Shown in pieces: positions 1-5,169 of a DNA stretch of 5,169 nt. The stretch spans positions 1-5,169 of the forward strand of contig NZ_CAMLFY010000199.1 in the NCBI RefSeq assembly GCF_946479415.1, in the 5' to 3' direction. The stretch comes from an uncultured Shinella sp. (GTDB taxonomy: Bacteria; Pseudomonadota; Alphaproteobacteria; Rhizobiales; Rhizobiaceae). Numbering within the stretch: the stretch's first letter is position 1; each line of letters begins with the position of its first letter. The notes under the pieces are model-generated. The model was not told the DNA's origin. It saw nothing but the letters and a program-made list of their open reading frames with translations, and did not search any database. Made by a program: the position numbers and the translations under genes.

Positions 1-870
1 GCCGACCGTGTCGCCGTGCTGCGCGACGGCCACCTTGTGGGTGAGACTGCGGTTGCCGATACCAATCCGGATGAACTCATCCGTATGATCGTCGGCCGCA
101 AGGCCGACCAGCTTTTCGCTAAGGCGCATTCGACGCCGGGGGCGGCGCTGGTCACGGTTCGCGACCTGACGTGCCGCGGTGCCGGCCCCGTCTCCTTCGA
201 CCTGAAGCAGGGCGAATTGCTCGGCCTTGTCGGCCTGCGCGGTGCAGGGCAGGAGCTGATCGGCCGCGCACTGTTCGGCGCGGAGGCCGCGGCGGGCGAC
301 GTCGTGATCCGTGGTGCGCGTCCGAATCTCGCCAATCCCGAAGCCGCCATCGCCTCCGGCATCGGGCTGATTGCCCGTGACCGCACGGAGGAATCCGTCG
401 CCATGTCGCTTTCGCTGCGCGAAAACACCTTCCTCAATCCCGGCGCGTCGGGGCGTGGCCTTTCGGCCTTCCTTTCGCCGGCCAGGGAGGCGGAGATGGC
501 CGCCGCCATCGGCGACAAGGTGGGCCTTCGCCCCAACGACCAGACGCTCGCCATCGAGGCGCTGTCCGGCGGCAACCAGCAGAAGGTCGTCGTCGGCCGT
601 TGGCTTGCGACCGGCCGCAAGCTGCTGATCGCTGAGGATCCGACGGCTGGCGTCGATGTCGGTGCCAAGGCGGATATCTATCGCCTCATCGCCGCGGCGG
701 TGGAGGAGGGTCTCGCGGTTCTCGTGATTTCCACCGACTTTGAAGAAATCGCCCATATCTGCCATCGGGCGCTCGTCTTCTCGCGCGGACGCATCGTGCG
801 CGAACTCGCCGGTGCCGACCTCACCACTTCAGCCGTCATTGCGGCAGCTTCCGCCTCCGAGGCGGCCTGA
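1..870 (+). CDS. Sugar ABC transporter ATP-binding protein, 3' part (RbsA/MglA type)
   Basis: This is the C-terminal 289 residues of a two-domain carbohydrate-importer ATPase (full members are about 500 residues); the start lies before the window. Reading begins in frame at base 1 with A-D-R-V-A-V-L-R-D-G, the typical tail of the first nucleotide-binding domain just after its H-loop. The second domain follows, with a degenerate Walker A (GLRGAGQE, fragment residues 78-85, Lys and Ser/Thr replaced by Gln-Glu), a signature LSGGNQQK (188-195), and a Walker B/D-loop reading LLIAEDPTAGVDVGAK, where family members usually have LDEPT. The H-loop position is Thr245 rather than His. A degenerate second site is common in this family, so this half probably supports structure while the first domain hydrolyses ATP. 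It acts at the cytoplasmic face of the membrane with the permease encoded 16 bases downstream. Family assignment is very secure; the transported sugar is not known. Confidence 0.96.
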   Translation, partial: ADRVAVLRDGHLVGETAVADTNPDELIRMIVGRKADQLFAKAHSTPGAALVTVRDLTCRGAGPVSFDLKQGELLGLVGLRGAGQELIGRALFGAEAAAGDVVIRGARPNLANPEAAIASGIGLIARDRTEESVAMSLSLRENTFLNPGASGRGLSAFLSPAREAEMAAAIGDKVGLRPNDQTLAIEALSGGNQQKVVVGRWLATGRKLLIAEDPTAGVDVGAKADIYRLIAAAVEEGLAVLVISTDFEEIAHICHRALVFSRGRIVRELAGADLTTSAVIAAASASEAA

Positions 871-875
871 TTTCC

Positions 876-880
876 GGAGA
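876..880 (+). promoter_or_regulatory. Ribosome binding site of the permease gene
   Basis: GGAGA lies six bases before ATG 887. It decides the start: the same frame is open further upstream, to an ATG at 740, but that would add 49 non-homologous-looking residues lying inside the ATPase gene and has no comparable site. Confidence 0.75.
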
Positions 881-886
881 AAGACG

Positions 887-1954
887 ATGCAATCCATCCA
901 GTCCAACGCGCTTGAACCGACGCCATCGGAGCTGAAGGGCCTTTCGACCGGCGAAAAGCTGAAGCGGCTTCTTCCGGTCTACGGCCTGGTCATCCTGACG
1001 GCGCTGCTCATCCTCGTCTTTTCGCTGCTGCTGCCCGATACGTTCCCGACGCTGCTCAATCTGCGCTCGATCGTCGCCAATAAGACCATCATCGCCATCC
1101 TCTCGCTGGCGGCGATGATCCCCATGGCTTGCGGGCGCATCGATCTCACGATCGGCTACGGCATCGTGCTCTGGCACATCCTGGCCATCAGCCTGCAGAC
1201 CATGCTCGGCCTGCCGTGGCCGCTCGCGGTGGCGATCGTTCTGGTGCTGGGGGCATTGACCGGCCTGTTGAACGGCCTCCTCGTCGAGGTCGCCAAGATT
1301 GACAGTTTCATCGCGACGCTCGGCACGGGCACCGTCATCTACGCCATAGCACTTTGGCATACGGGCGGCCGGCAGGTCGTCGGCGTCTTGCCGGATGGGT
1401 TTCTGGCGCTGAACGGCACCATGCTTTTCGGCCTGCCGATCACCGGCTTCTATGTGCTGGCGCTGGCGCTCGTCATGTGGATCGTACTGGAATACCTGCC
1501 GATCGGTCGCTACGTTTACGCCATCGGCGCCAACCCGAAGGCAGCGGCTCTCAACGGCATTCCCGTCCGCCGCTTCGTCATCGGCGCGTTCATTGCCTCC
1601 GGCGTGCTCTCGGCTGTTGCCGGCGTGCTGCTCGCCTCGCGGCTGCGCATCGGCCAGGCGAGCGTCGGCCTTGAATATCTGCTGCCGGCGCTCGTCGGCG
1701 CCTTCCTCGGCTCCACCACCATCAAGCCCGGTCGCGTCAATGTCTGGGGCACGATGATCGGCGTGATCATTCTCGCCGTCGGCATTGCCGGTATCCAGCA
1801 GTTCGGCGGTTCCTTCTTCGTCGAACCGCTCTTCAACGGTGTCACTTTGCTCGTCGCCATCGGCATTGCCGGTTATGCCCAGCGCCGTCGCGGCGCGGCC
1901 GGTGCTCTCAGGCCGAAGGGCGCGCCCGAAAAGGCATCGGGCAGCCAATCCTGA
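887..1954 (+). CDS. Sugar ABC transporter permease (RbsC-like, BPD_transp_2 family)
   Basis: A 355-residue inner-membrane permease that forms the translocation channel of the importer, probably as a homodimer. After a polar cytoplasmic N-terminus (about residues 1-28) come multiple hydrophobic segments, the first near 30-49 and the second near 62-82. The family signature after the second segment reads GRIDLTIG (83-90), where many relatives have GGIDLSVG. The cytoplasmic coupling loop AIGANPKAAALNGIP (about 212-226) matches the AIGxNxxAAxxxGI pattern that contacts the ATPase. The C-terminus is basic and polar (QRRRG and onward), consistent with a cytoplasmic tail. Length fits RbsC-type permeases. 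ATG 887 was chosen for its GGAGA site and because it follows the ATPase stop by only 16 bases, indicating one transcript. The substrate cannot be deduced. Confidence 0.95.
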   Translation: MQSIQSNALEPTPSELKGLSTGEKLKRLLPVYGLVILTALLILVFSLLLPDTFPTLLNLRSIVANKTIIAILSLAAMIPMACGRIDLTIGYGIVLWHILAISLQTMLGLPWPLAVAIVLVLGALTGLLNGLLVEVAKIDSFIATLGTGTVIYAIALWHTGGRQVVGVLPDGFLALNGTMLFGLPITGFYVLALALVMWIVLEYLPIGRYVYAIGANPKAAALNGIPVRRFVIGAFIASGVLSAVAGVLLASRLRIGQASVGLEYLLPALVGAFLGSTTIKPGRVNVWGTMIGVIILAVGIAGIQQFGGSFFVEPLFNGVTLLVAIGIAGYAQRRRGAAGALRPKGAPEKASGSQS

Positions 1955-1986
1955 TTTCGCATCCATCGTCGCATCTCACGTCCAAA

Positions 1987-1992
1987 GGGAGG
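1987..1992 (+). promoter_or_regulatory. Strong ribosome binding site fixing a GTG start for the binding protein
   Basis: GGGAGG sits eight bases before GTG 2001. The frame is open far upstream (to an ATG at 1785 inside the permease gene), but only the GTG follows a strong site and puts a proper signal peptide at the N-terminus. Confidence 0.8.
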
Positions 1993-2000
1993 ACACCATC

Positions 2001-3098
2001 GTGAAACGCAGACACTTCCTCGCAACGACCGCCGCCATGCTGGCCATCACGCTCGCCGGCCCCGCTTTCGCGGATGCCATGGGCGATGCCAAAGCCGTCG
2101 TCGAAAAATATGCCAGCAAGGTCGAGAAATGGGATGGCCCGACAAGCGGACCCAAGGCGGCTGAAGGCAAGACCGTCGTCGTGGTCGCAGCCGACATGAA
2201 GAACGGCGGTATCCTCGGCGTCGTCAACGGTATCGAGGAGGCGGCCTCTGCCGTCGGTTGGACCGTGACGGTGCTCGACAGCGCCGGCTCCATCGAGGGC
2301 CGCACGGCCTCCTTCGGCCAGGCGCTGACGCTGAAGCCGGGCGGCATCATCATCGCCGGTTTCGACGCCGTCGAACAGAAGCCGGCCATGGAAGAGGCCA
2401 AAAAGGCCGGCATTCCGATGGTCGCCTGGCATGCGGCCCCGGCCGTCGGCCCGGTCGATGATGTCGGCGTCTTCGCCAATGTCACGACGGATGCGATGGA
2501 AGTGTCCAAGGCGGCGGCGGATTATGCCTTCGTCGATGCCGGCGGCAAGCCGGGCGTGATCATCTTCACCGACTCCACCTATGCCATCGCGATCGCCAAG
2601 GCCGACAAGATGAAGGCCGAGATCGAGGCGCTCGGCGGAAAAGTGCTGGAATATGTCGATACGCCGATCGCCGAGACCTCGCAGCGCATGCCGCAGCTGA
2701 CGACCACGCTGTTGCAGAAATACGGTGATCAGTGGACCCATTCACTTGCGATCAACGACATCTATTTCGACTTCATGGGTCCCTCGCTGGCTGCGGCCGG
2801 CATTGCCGGCGACGGCGCGCCCAAGAGCGTTGCCGCCGGTGACGGCTCGGAAAGCGCCTACCAGCGTATCCGCGCCAAGCAGTACCAGTCGGTGACGGTG
2901 GCCGAGCCGCTCAATCTGCAGGGCTGGCAGCTTGTCGACGAACTGAACCGTGCCTTTGCCGGTGAAGCCTGGTCCGGATACGTCTCGCCGCTGCATGTCG
3001 TGACGGTGGACAATGTGGAATTCGATGGCGGACCGAAGAACACCTTCGACCCGGACAACGGCTACCGCGACGAATACAAGAAGATCTGGGGCAAATAA
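2001..3098 (+). CDS. Periplasmic sugar-binding protein of ABC transporter (type I, Peripla_BP_4 family)
   Basis: A 365-residue precursor starting at GTG. The N-terminus is a classical Sec signal peptide: MKRR, a hydrophobic core (about residues 6-20), and an A-F-A cleavage motif at 22-24 giving a mature start at Asp25. The mature part has the two-lobe type I fold: a first-lobe opening strand TVVVVAADMKNGG, then GIIIAGFDAV, then IPMVAWHAAP with Trp143-His144, where aromatic residues of this family often stack on sugars. The second lobe includes GVIIFTDSTYAIAIAKADKM and SLAINDIYFDFMGP; Asn252-Asp253 match the conserved ND pair that contacts the ligand in ribose/galactose-type proteins. It delivers ligand to the permease encoded 46 bases upstream. 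Stem-loops directly after the stop may raise its mRNA level relative to the other genes. The ligand is unknown, and the sequence is not an obvious ribose, xylose or galactose binding protein. Confidence 0.94.
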   Translation: MKRRHFLATTAAMLAITLAGPAFADAMGDAKAVVEKYASKVEKWDGPTSGPKAAEGKTVVVVAADMKNGGILGVVNGIEEAASAVGWTVTVLDSAGSIEGRTASFGQALTLKPGGIIIAGFDAVEQKPAMEEAKKAGIPMVAWHAAPAVGPVDDVGVFANVTTDAMEVSKAAADYAFVDAGGKPGVIIFTDSTYAIAIAKADKMKAEIEALGGKVLEYVDTPIAETSQRMPQLTTTLLQKYGDQWTHSLAINDIYFDFMGPSLAAAGIAGDGAPKSVAAGDGSESAYQRIRAKQYQSVTVAEPLNLQGWQLVDELNRAFAGEAWSGYVSPLHVVTVDNVEFDGGPKNTFDPDNGYRDEYKKIWGK

Positions 3099-3113
3099 GC
3101 CTTTCTCCCGACG

Positions 3114-3140
3114 TGCCGGGGCGGACAGTCCGCCCCGGCA
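3114..3140 (+). promoter_or_regulatory. Perfect 12-bp GC-rich stem-loop after the binding-protein gene
   Basis: TGCCGGGGCGGA (3114-3125) and TCCGCCCCGGCA (3129-3140) are exact inverted repeats around the three-base loop CAG, beginning 15 bases after the binding-protein stop. No T-run follows, so this is not a classical intrinsic terminator. The structure is seen directly. The role is inferred: 3'-end protection of the binding-protein mRNA or partial termination, as known after binding-protein genes such as malE. Confidence 0.7.
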
Positions 3141-3142
3141 GC

Positions 3143-3165
3143 GCGGGCGAGGGGGCCTTGCCCGC
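3143..3165 (+). promoter_or_regulatory. Second stem-loop in the binding protein-lactonase gap
   Basis: GCGGGCGAGG (3143-3152) pairs with CCTTGCCCGC (3156-3165) over ten positions, nine Watson-Crick and one G-T wobble (3149/3159), closing a GGG loop. It starts two bases after the first stem-loop ends. The downstream sequence is not T-rich. Together the two hairpins fill about half of the 120-base gap. The rest (3099-3113 and 3166-3218) holds the lactonase ribosome binding site, a GATAACG motif and no evident gene. Confidence 0.55.
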
Positions 3166-3218
3166 TGCGGTGTGATCGTTATCTTGCGCCGCTATCATTC
3201 TGAAAGGAGAGGGGCGGA

Positions 3219-4136
3219 ATGTCGTTTTTTGCTGCCGAGGAGCCTGAATTCTCGACCTTCGTGCTGGGCAACGCGCCGCTGAAGAAACTGGCGGGTGGTT
3301 TCGATTGGGTCGAAGGTCCAGTCTGGTTCGGCGACCATGATTGCCTGCTGTTTTCCGATATCCCCAACAACCGCATCCTGCGCTGGAGCCCGACGACCGG
3401 CATCAGCACGTTCCGCGAGCCGTCGAACTTTTCCAACGGCAACACGCGCGATCGCGAAGGCCGGCTCGTCACCTGCGAGCACGGTACACGGCGTGTCACG
3501 CGTACGGAACATGACGGCGCTGTCACCGTCATTGCCGACAGCTATCAGGGCAGGCGGCTGAATTCGCCGAATGACGTGATCGTTGCCTCCGAGGGAGCGA
3601 TCTGGTTCACCGATCCGCATTACGGCATCGCTTCCGATTACGAAGGCACCCGCTCCGAGCAGGAGTTGCCGTGCAACGTCTACCGTGTCGATGCGCTCTC
3701 CGGCGAGATCCGCGCCGTGCTTACCGATTTCAACTGCCCGAACGGTCTGGCCTTCAGCCCGGACGAAAAGCGCCTCTACGTGGCCGATACCGGCCGCATG
3801 TTCGCGGGCGACCCACGCCACATCCGCGTCTTCGATGTCGGCACGGACGGGACGCTGACCGGCGGCGATGTCTTTCACACCATCTCGCCCGGCTGCGCAG
3901 ATGGAATGCGCGTCGATGCGGCGGGCAATCTCTGGTCTTCTGCGGGTGACGGCGTGCATTGCATTGCGCCTGACGGCCGTCGCCTCGGCCGCATCCTCGT
4001 GCCGGAGACCGTCTCCAACATCTGCTTCGGCGGCCGGCATGGTCACCGTCTTTTCATCACCGCCACAACATCCCTCTATGCCGTCTCGCTTGCCATTCGT
4101 GGTGGCGTGCGGCCGCAGGCAGGAGCCGTACTATGA
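3219..4136 (+). CDS. SMP-30/gluconolactonase family lactonase
   Basis: A 305-residue protein of the six-bladed propeller SMP-30/gluconolactonase/LRE family, which uses one divalent metal to hydrolyse aldonolactones to aldonic acids. The expected ligand and substrate positions are present: Glu32 in VEGPVW, Asn118 in LNSPNDV, Asn175 in CPNGLAFSPDE and Asp228 in GCADGMRVD, matching the Glu-Asn-Asn-Asp set known from human SMP30 and bacterial gluconolactonases. FSNGNTRDREGRLVTCEHG (about 71-89) and AIWFTDPHYG (127-136) are typical of the bacterial gluconolactonase subgroup. There is no signal peptide, so it should act in the cytoplasm. ATG 3219 follows AAGGAG (3204-3209) at nine bases. The 3' end overlaps the next gene by four bases. 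By context it opens a lactone made from the imported sugar; which lactone is not determined, and no partner dehydrogenase lies in the window. Confidence 0.92.
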   Translation: MSFFAAEEPEFSTFVLGNAPLKKLAGGFDWVEGPVWFGDHDCLLFSDIPNNRILRWSPTTGISTFREPSNFSNGNTRDREGRLVTCEHGTRRVTRTEHDGAVTVIADSYQGRRLNSPNDVIVASEGAIWFTDPHYGIASDYEGTRSEQELPCNVYRVDALSGEIRAVLTDFNCPNGLAFSPDEKRLYVADTGRMFAGDPRHIRVFDVGTDGTLTGGDVFHTISPGCADGMRVDAAGNLWSSAGDGVHCIAPDGRRLGRILVPETVSNICFGGRHGHRLFITATTSLYAVSLAIRGGVRPQAGAVL

Positions 4137-4543
4137 ACTTTGTCGAAACCAGCGCACGCCTGACGGACGACGGCGTCTTTGCCATGTTGAAGGTGGCCGT
4201 CGATGCGGCGAAGGCATCAGGCCAGCCGCAATGCATCGTCATCGTCGATGCGAGCGGCGTCGTGCTCGGCTCTTTCCGTATGACGGGTTCGCGCTATCTC
4301 TCGCTGAAGAGTGCCACAGCCAAGGCCCGCACGGCTGCTTCCATCGGCGCACCAAGCGATGCCCTTCCCGAACAGGTTCGCCCAGCCATTGCAGCGGCGA
4401 CGCAGGGCGACATGACAGGCCTGCGCGGCGGCCTGCCGATCCGCGTCAACGGCATCCTCCTTGGCGGGATTGGGGTTGGCTCGGGCTCCGGCGAGCAGGA
4501 TGAGGCGGTCGCGCGCGCAGCGCTGGCGGCTATTGGCGCGTGA
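4133..4543 (+). CDS. GlcG/HbpS-like DUF336 family protein (Haem_degrading domain)
   Basis: A 136-residue single-domain protein of the GlcG/HbpS/PduO-C-terminal family. Visible family features are IVIVDASGVVLGSFRMTGSRYLSLKSATAKARTAA (about residues 35-69), then GLRGGLPIRVNGILLGGIGVGSGSGEQDEAVARAAL (about 97-132), matching the usual VDxxGxxxxxxRMdG, gGxPi, GaiGvsGg and qDexvA pattern. Its ATG shares ATGA with the lactonase stop and has AGGAG at 4121-4125, so translation is probably coupled. There is no signal peptide or membrane segment. The sequence contains no histidine, so a heme function via a His ligand, as described for HbpS, is not supported here. Members often sit in sugar, glycol or glycolate catabolic operons without a defined reaction. 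The family call is firm; the function is unknown. Confidence 0.88.
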   Translation: MNFVETSARLTDDGVFAMLKVAVDAAKASGQPQCIVIVDASGVVLGSFRMTGSRYLSLKSATAKARTAASIGAPSDALPEQVRPAIAAATQGDMTGLRGGLPIRVNGILLGGIGVGSGSGEQDEAVARAALAAIGA

Positions 4544-4578
4544 CCACAGGTCGTGGTGATAACGCGGCTGTCGATTGC

Positions 4579-4605
4579 CGTCCGCTGGGAAAGAACCGGC
4601 GGACG
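4579..4605 (+). promoter_or_regulatory. Stem-loop between the DUF336 gene and the regulator gene
   Basis: CGTCCGCTGG (4579-4588) pairs with CCGGCGGACG (4596-4605), nine Watson-Crick pairs and one T-G wobble (4586/4598), around a seven-base GAAAGAA loop. No T-run follows. It could reduce read-through from the catabolic genes into the regulator or stabilise the upstream 3' end; both are inference. The remainder of the 98-base gap contains two GATAACG motifs. Confidence 0.5.
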
Positions 4606-4616
4606 CGGTAGGTTCT

Positions 4617-4628
4617 GGTAACGATAAC
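4617..4628 (+). promoter_or_regulatory. Candidate LacI-family operator before the regulator gene
   Basis: GGTAACGATAAC is an imperfect 12-base palindrome around a central CG (four of six pairs symmetric; the ideal would be GTTATC-GATAAC). LacI-family operators are typically palindromes centred on CG, and the site lies 13 bases before the regulator ATG, a good place for autorepression. The same GATAACG core recurs at 4558-4564 and, inverted, at 3177-3183. No binding evidence exists, so this is a low-confidence prediction. Confidence 0.3.
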
Positions 4629-4632
4629 GAGG
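4629..4632 (+). promoter_or_regulatory. Likely ribosome binding site of the regulator gene
   Basis: GAGG ends nine bases before ATG 4642. A second GGAG at 4637-4640 is only one base from this ATG, too close to serve it, and would be 25 bases from the next in-frame ATG at 4666. This supports 4642 as the start, though with moderate certainty. Confidence 0.5.
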
Positions 4633-4641
4633 CGACGGAGA

Positions 4642-5169
4642 ATGCGAAACGACAAGGCACCGACGATGGCGGATATTGCCCGCAAGACGGGCGTTTCCCC
4701 GATGACCGTGTCGCGCGCCTTCAAATCCGGAAGCCTCATCAACAAGGATACGCGCGACGCGATCCTGAAGGCTGCGGAAGACCTCGGCTACGTTTTCGAT
4801 GCCACCGCCTCGAACTTGCGGTCGCAGAAGACCGACTTCATTGCCGTCACGATACCCTCGATCAACAATGCGAACTTCGCCGATACGGTTGGCGGGCTTT
4901 CCGAGACGCTGAGTGCGCGTGGCTTTCAGATTCTGCTCGGCTATACGAACTACGATATCGAGGAGGAGGAACGTCTCATCGAGGGACTGCTGCGCCGCAA
5001 GCCTCAGGCGATCGTCGTTACCGGGGGGAAGCACACGGCGCGGGCGCGGAAATTGCTGGAAAACGCCAATGTGCCGGTCATCGAGACCTGGGATGTCCCG
5101 GCCGAGCCGATCGGCCATTTCGTCGGGTTTTCCAACGCAAAGGCCGTGCGCAGCATGGTCGATCATTTC
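4642..5169 (+). CDS. LacI/GalR-family transcriptional regulator, 5' part (gluconate-repressor-like)
   Basis: The first 176 residues of a regulator that should total about 330-350; the window ends inside the ligand domain. The N-terminal helix-turn-helix reads TMADIARKTGVSPMTVSRAF (residues 8-27). The hinge region is near ASNLRSQKT (56-64), with Leu59 at the place where LacI proteins insert a leucine at the operator's central CG. The type I periplasmic-binding-like sensor domain starts at FIAVTIPSINNANFADTVGGL (66-86), followed by a GFQILLGYTNYDIEEEERLIEGLL stretch. The PMTVSR recognition helix, the IPS-N-N-FAD stretch, the TGGKHT segment and the ETWD motif resemble the GntR/IdnR gluconate-repressor branch, so an aldonate or related ligand is plausible; that is inference. 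Adjacent to and co-oriented with the transporter and lactonase genes, it is the likely local repressor. ATG 4666 is a possible alternative start. Confidence 0.92.
   Translation, partial: MRNDKAPTMADIARKTGVSPMTVSRAFKSGSLINKDTRDAILKAAEDLGYVFDATASNLRSQKTDFIAVTIPSINNANFADTVGGLSETLSARGFQILLGYTNYDIEEEERLIEGLLRRKPQAIVVTGGKHTARARKLLENANVPVIETWDVPAEPIGHFVGFSNAKAVRSMVDHF

Noticed and set aside
836..1966. Long open frame on the minus strand opposite the permease gene (376 codons).
   Set aside because: It is antisense to a clear permease gene and its translation is rich in Arg, Asp, Gly and His without any recognisable domain, as expected for a shadow frame in GC-rich DNA.
1908..2741. Minus-strand open frame opposite the binding-protein gene (277 codons).
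   Set aside because: Same shadow pattern; the plus strand encodes a complete signal-peptide-bearing binding protein with family motifs.
3114..3165. Classical Rho-independent terminator after the binding-protein gene.
   Set aside because: The stems are strong but neither is followed by a T-rich tract, so full intrinsic termination is not supported.
3158..3185. Possible sigma-70-like promoter TTGCCC - 16 bases - TATCTT before the lactonase gene.
   Set aside because: The -35 part lies inside the second stem-loop and the -10 matches only four of six positions; in GC-rich alphaproteobacterial DNA this is too weak to claim.
3195..4046. Minus-strand open frame opposite the lactonase gene (283 codons).
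   Set aside because: The plus strand has all lactonase motifs with a good ribosome binding site; the antisense product has no recognisable features.
3868..4503. Plus-strand open frame overlapping the lactonase and DUF336 genes in another frame (211 codons).
   Set aside because: It has Arg/Ser/Pro-rich, domain-less content and overlaps two well-supported genes.
4543..4557. Short inverted repeat ACCAC/GTGGT at the end of the DUF336 gene.
   Set aside because: Only five base pairs with a five-base spacer, easily expected by chance.
4294..5166. Minus-strand open frame spanning the DUF336 gene, the gap and the regulator (290 codons).
   Set aside because: It crosses two real plus-strand genes and the gap between them; the plus-strand frame from 4642 gives an unmistakable LacI-family helix-turn-helix protein open to the window end.

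Overview
The window looks like chromosomal or megaplasmid DNA from a GC-rich alphaproteobacterium, most likely Rhizobiales (Rhizobium, Agrobacterium or Sinorhizobium type). This rests on the strongly GC-ending codon use, GGAG-type ribosome binding sites, tight same-strand packing and the type of sugar ABC system; the species is an inference. All six genes lie on the plus strand. No RNA gene, insertion sequence, CRISPR array or phage gene is visible.

Layout: (1) positions 1-870 are the 3' part of a duplicated-domain sugar ABC ATPase (RbsA/MglA type). (2) 887-1954 is the RbsC-type membrane permease. (3) 2001-3098 is the exported periplasmic sugar-binding protein, starting at GTG. (4) 3099-3218 is a gap with two back-to-back GC-rich stem-loops. 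(5) 3219-4136 is an SMP-30/gluconolactonase-family lactonase. (6) 4133-4543 is a small GlcG/HbpS-like (DUF336) protein whose start overlaps the lactonase stop by four bases. (7) 4544-4641 is a gap with a stem-loop and candidate operator half-sites. (8) 4642-5169 is the 5' part of a LacI/GalR-family regulator that most resembles the gluconate-repressor (GntR/IdnR) branch; it runs off the window.

The genes read as one carbohydrate uptake and early catabolism locus. A periplasmic binding protein captures a sugar or sugar derivative, the permease and ATPase import it, a cytoplasmic lactonase opens an aldonolactone, and a local LacI-type repressor probably senses the substrate or an aldonate product. 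The accessory DUF336 protein is translationally coupled to the lactonase and its role is unknown. The substrate cannot be read from the sequence, and no sugar dehydrogenase that would make the lactone is present here.

This is mostly a familiar type of region and I see no clear new defence, mobile or RNA system. The points most worth a second look are the reversed acidic pair in the Walker B of the second ATPase domain, the stem-loops between the binding protein and the lactonase, a GATAACG motif recurring in both longer intergenic gaps, and a 'heme-binding family' protein that contains no histidine.
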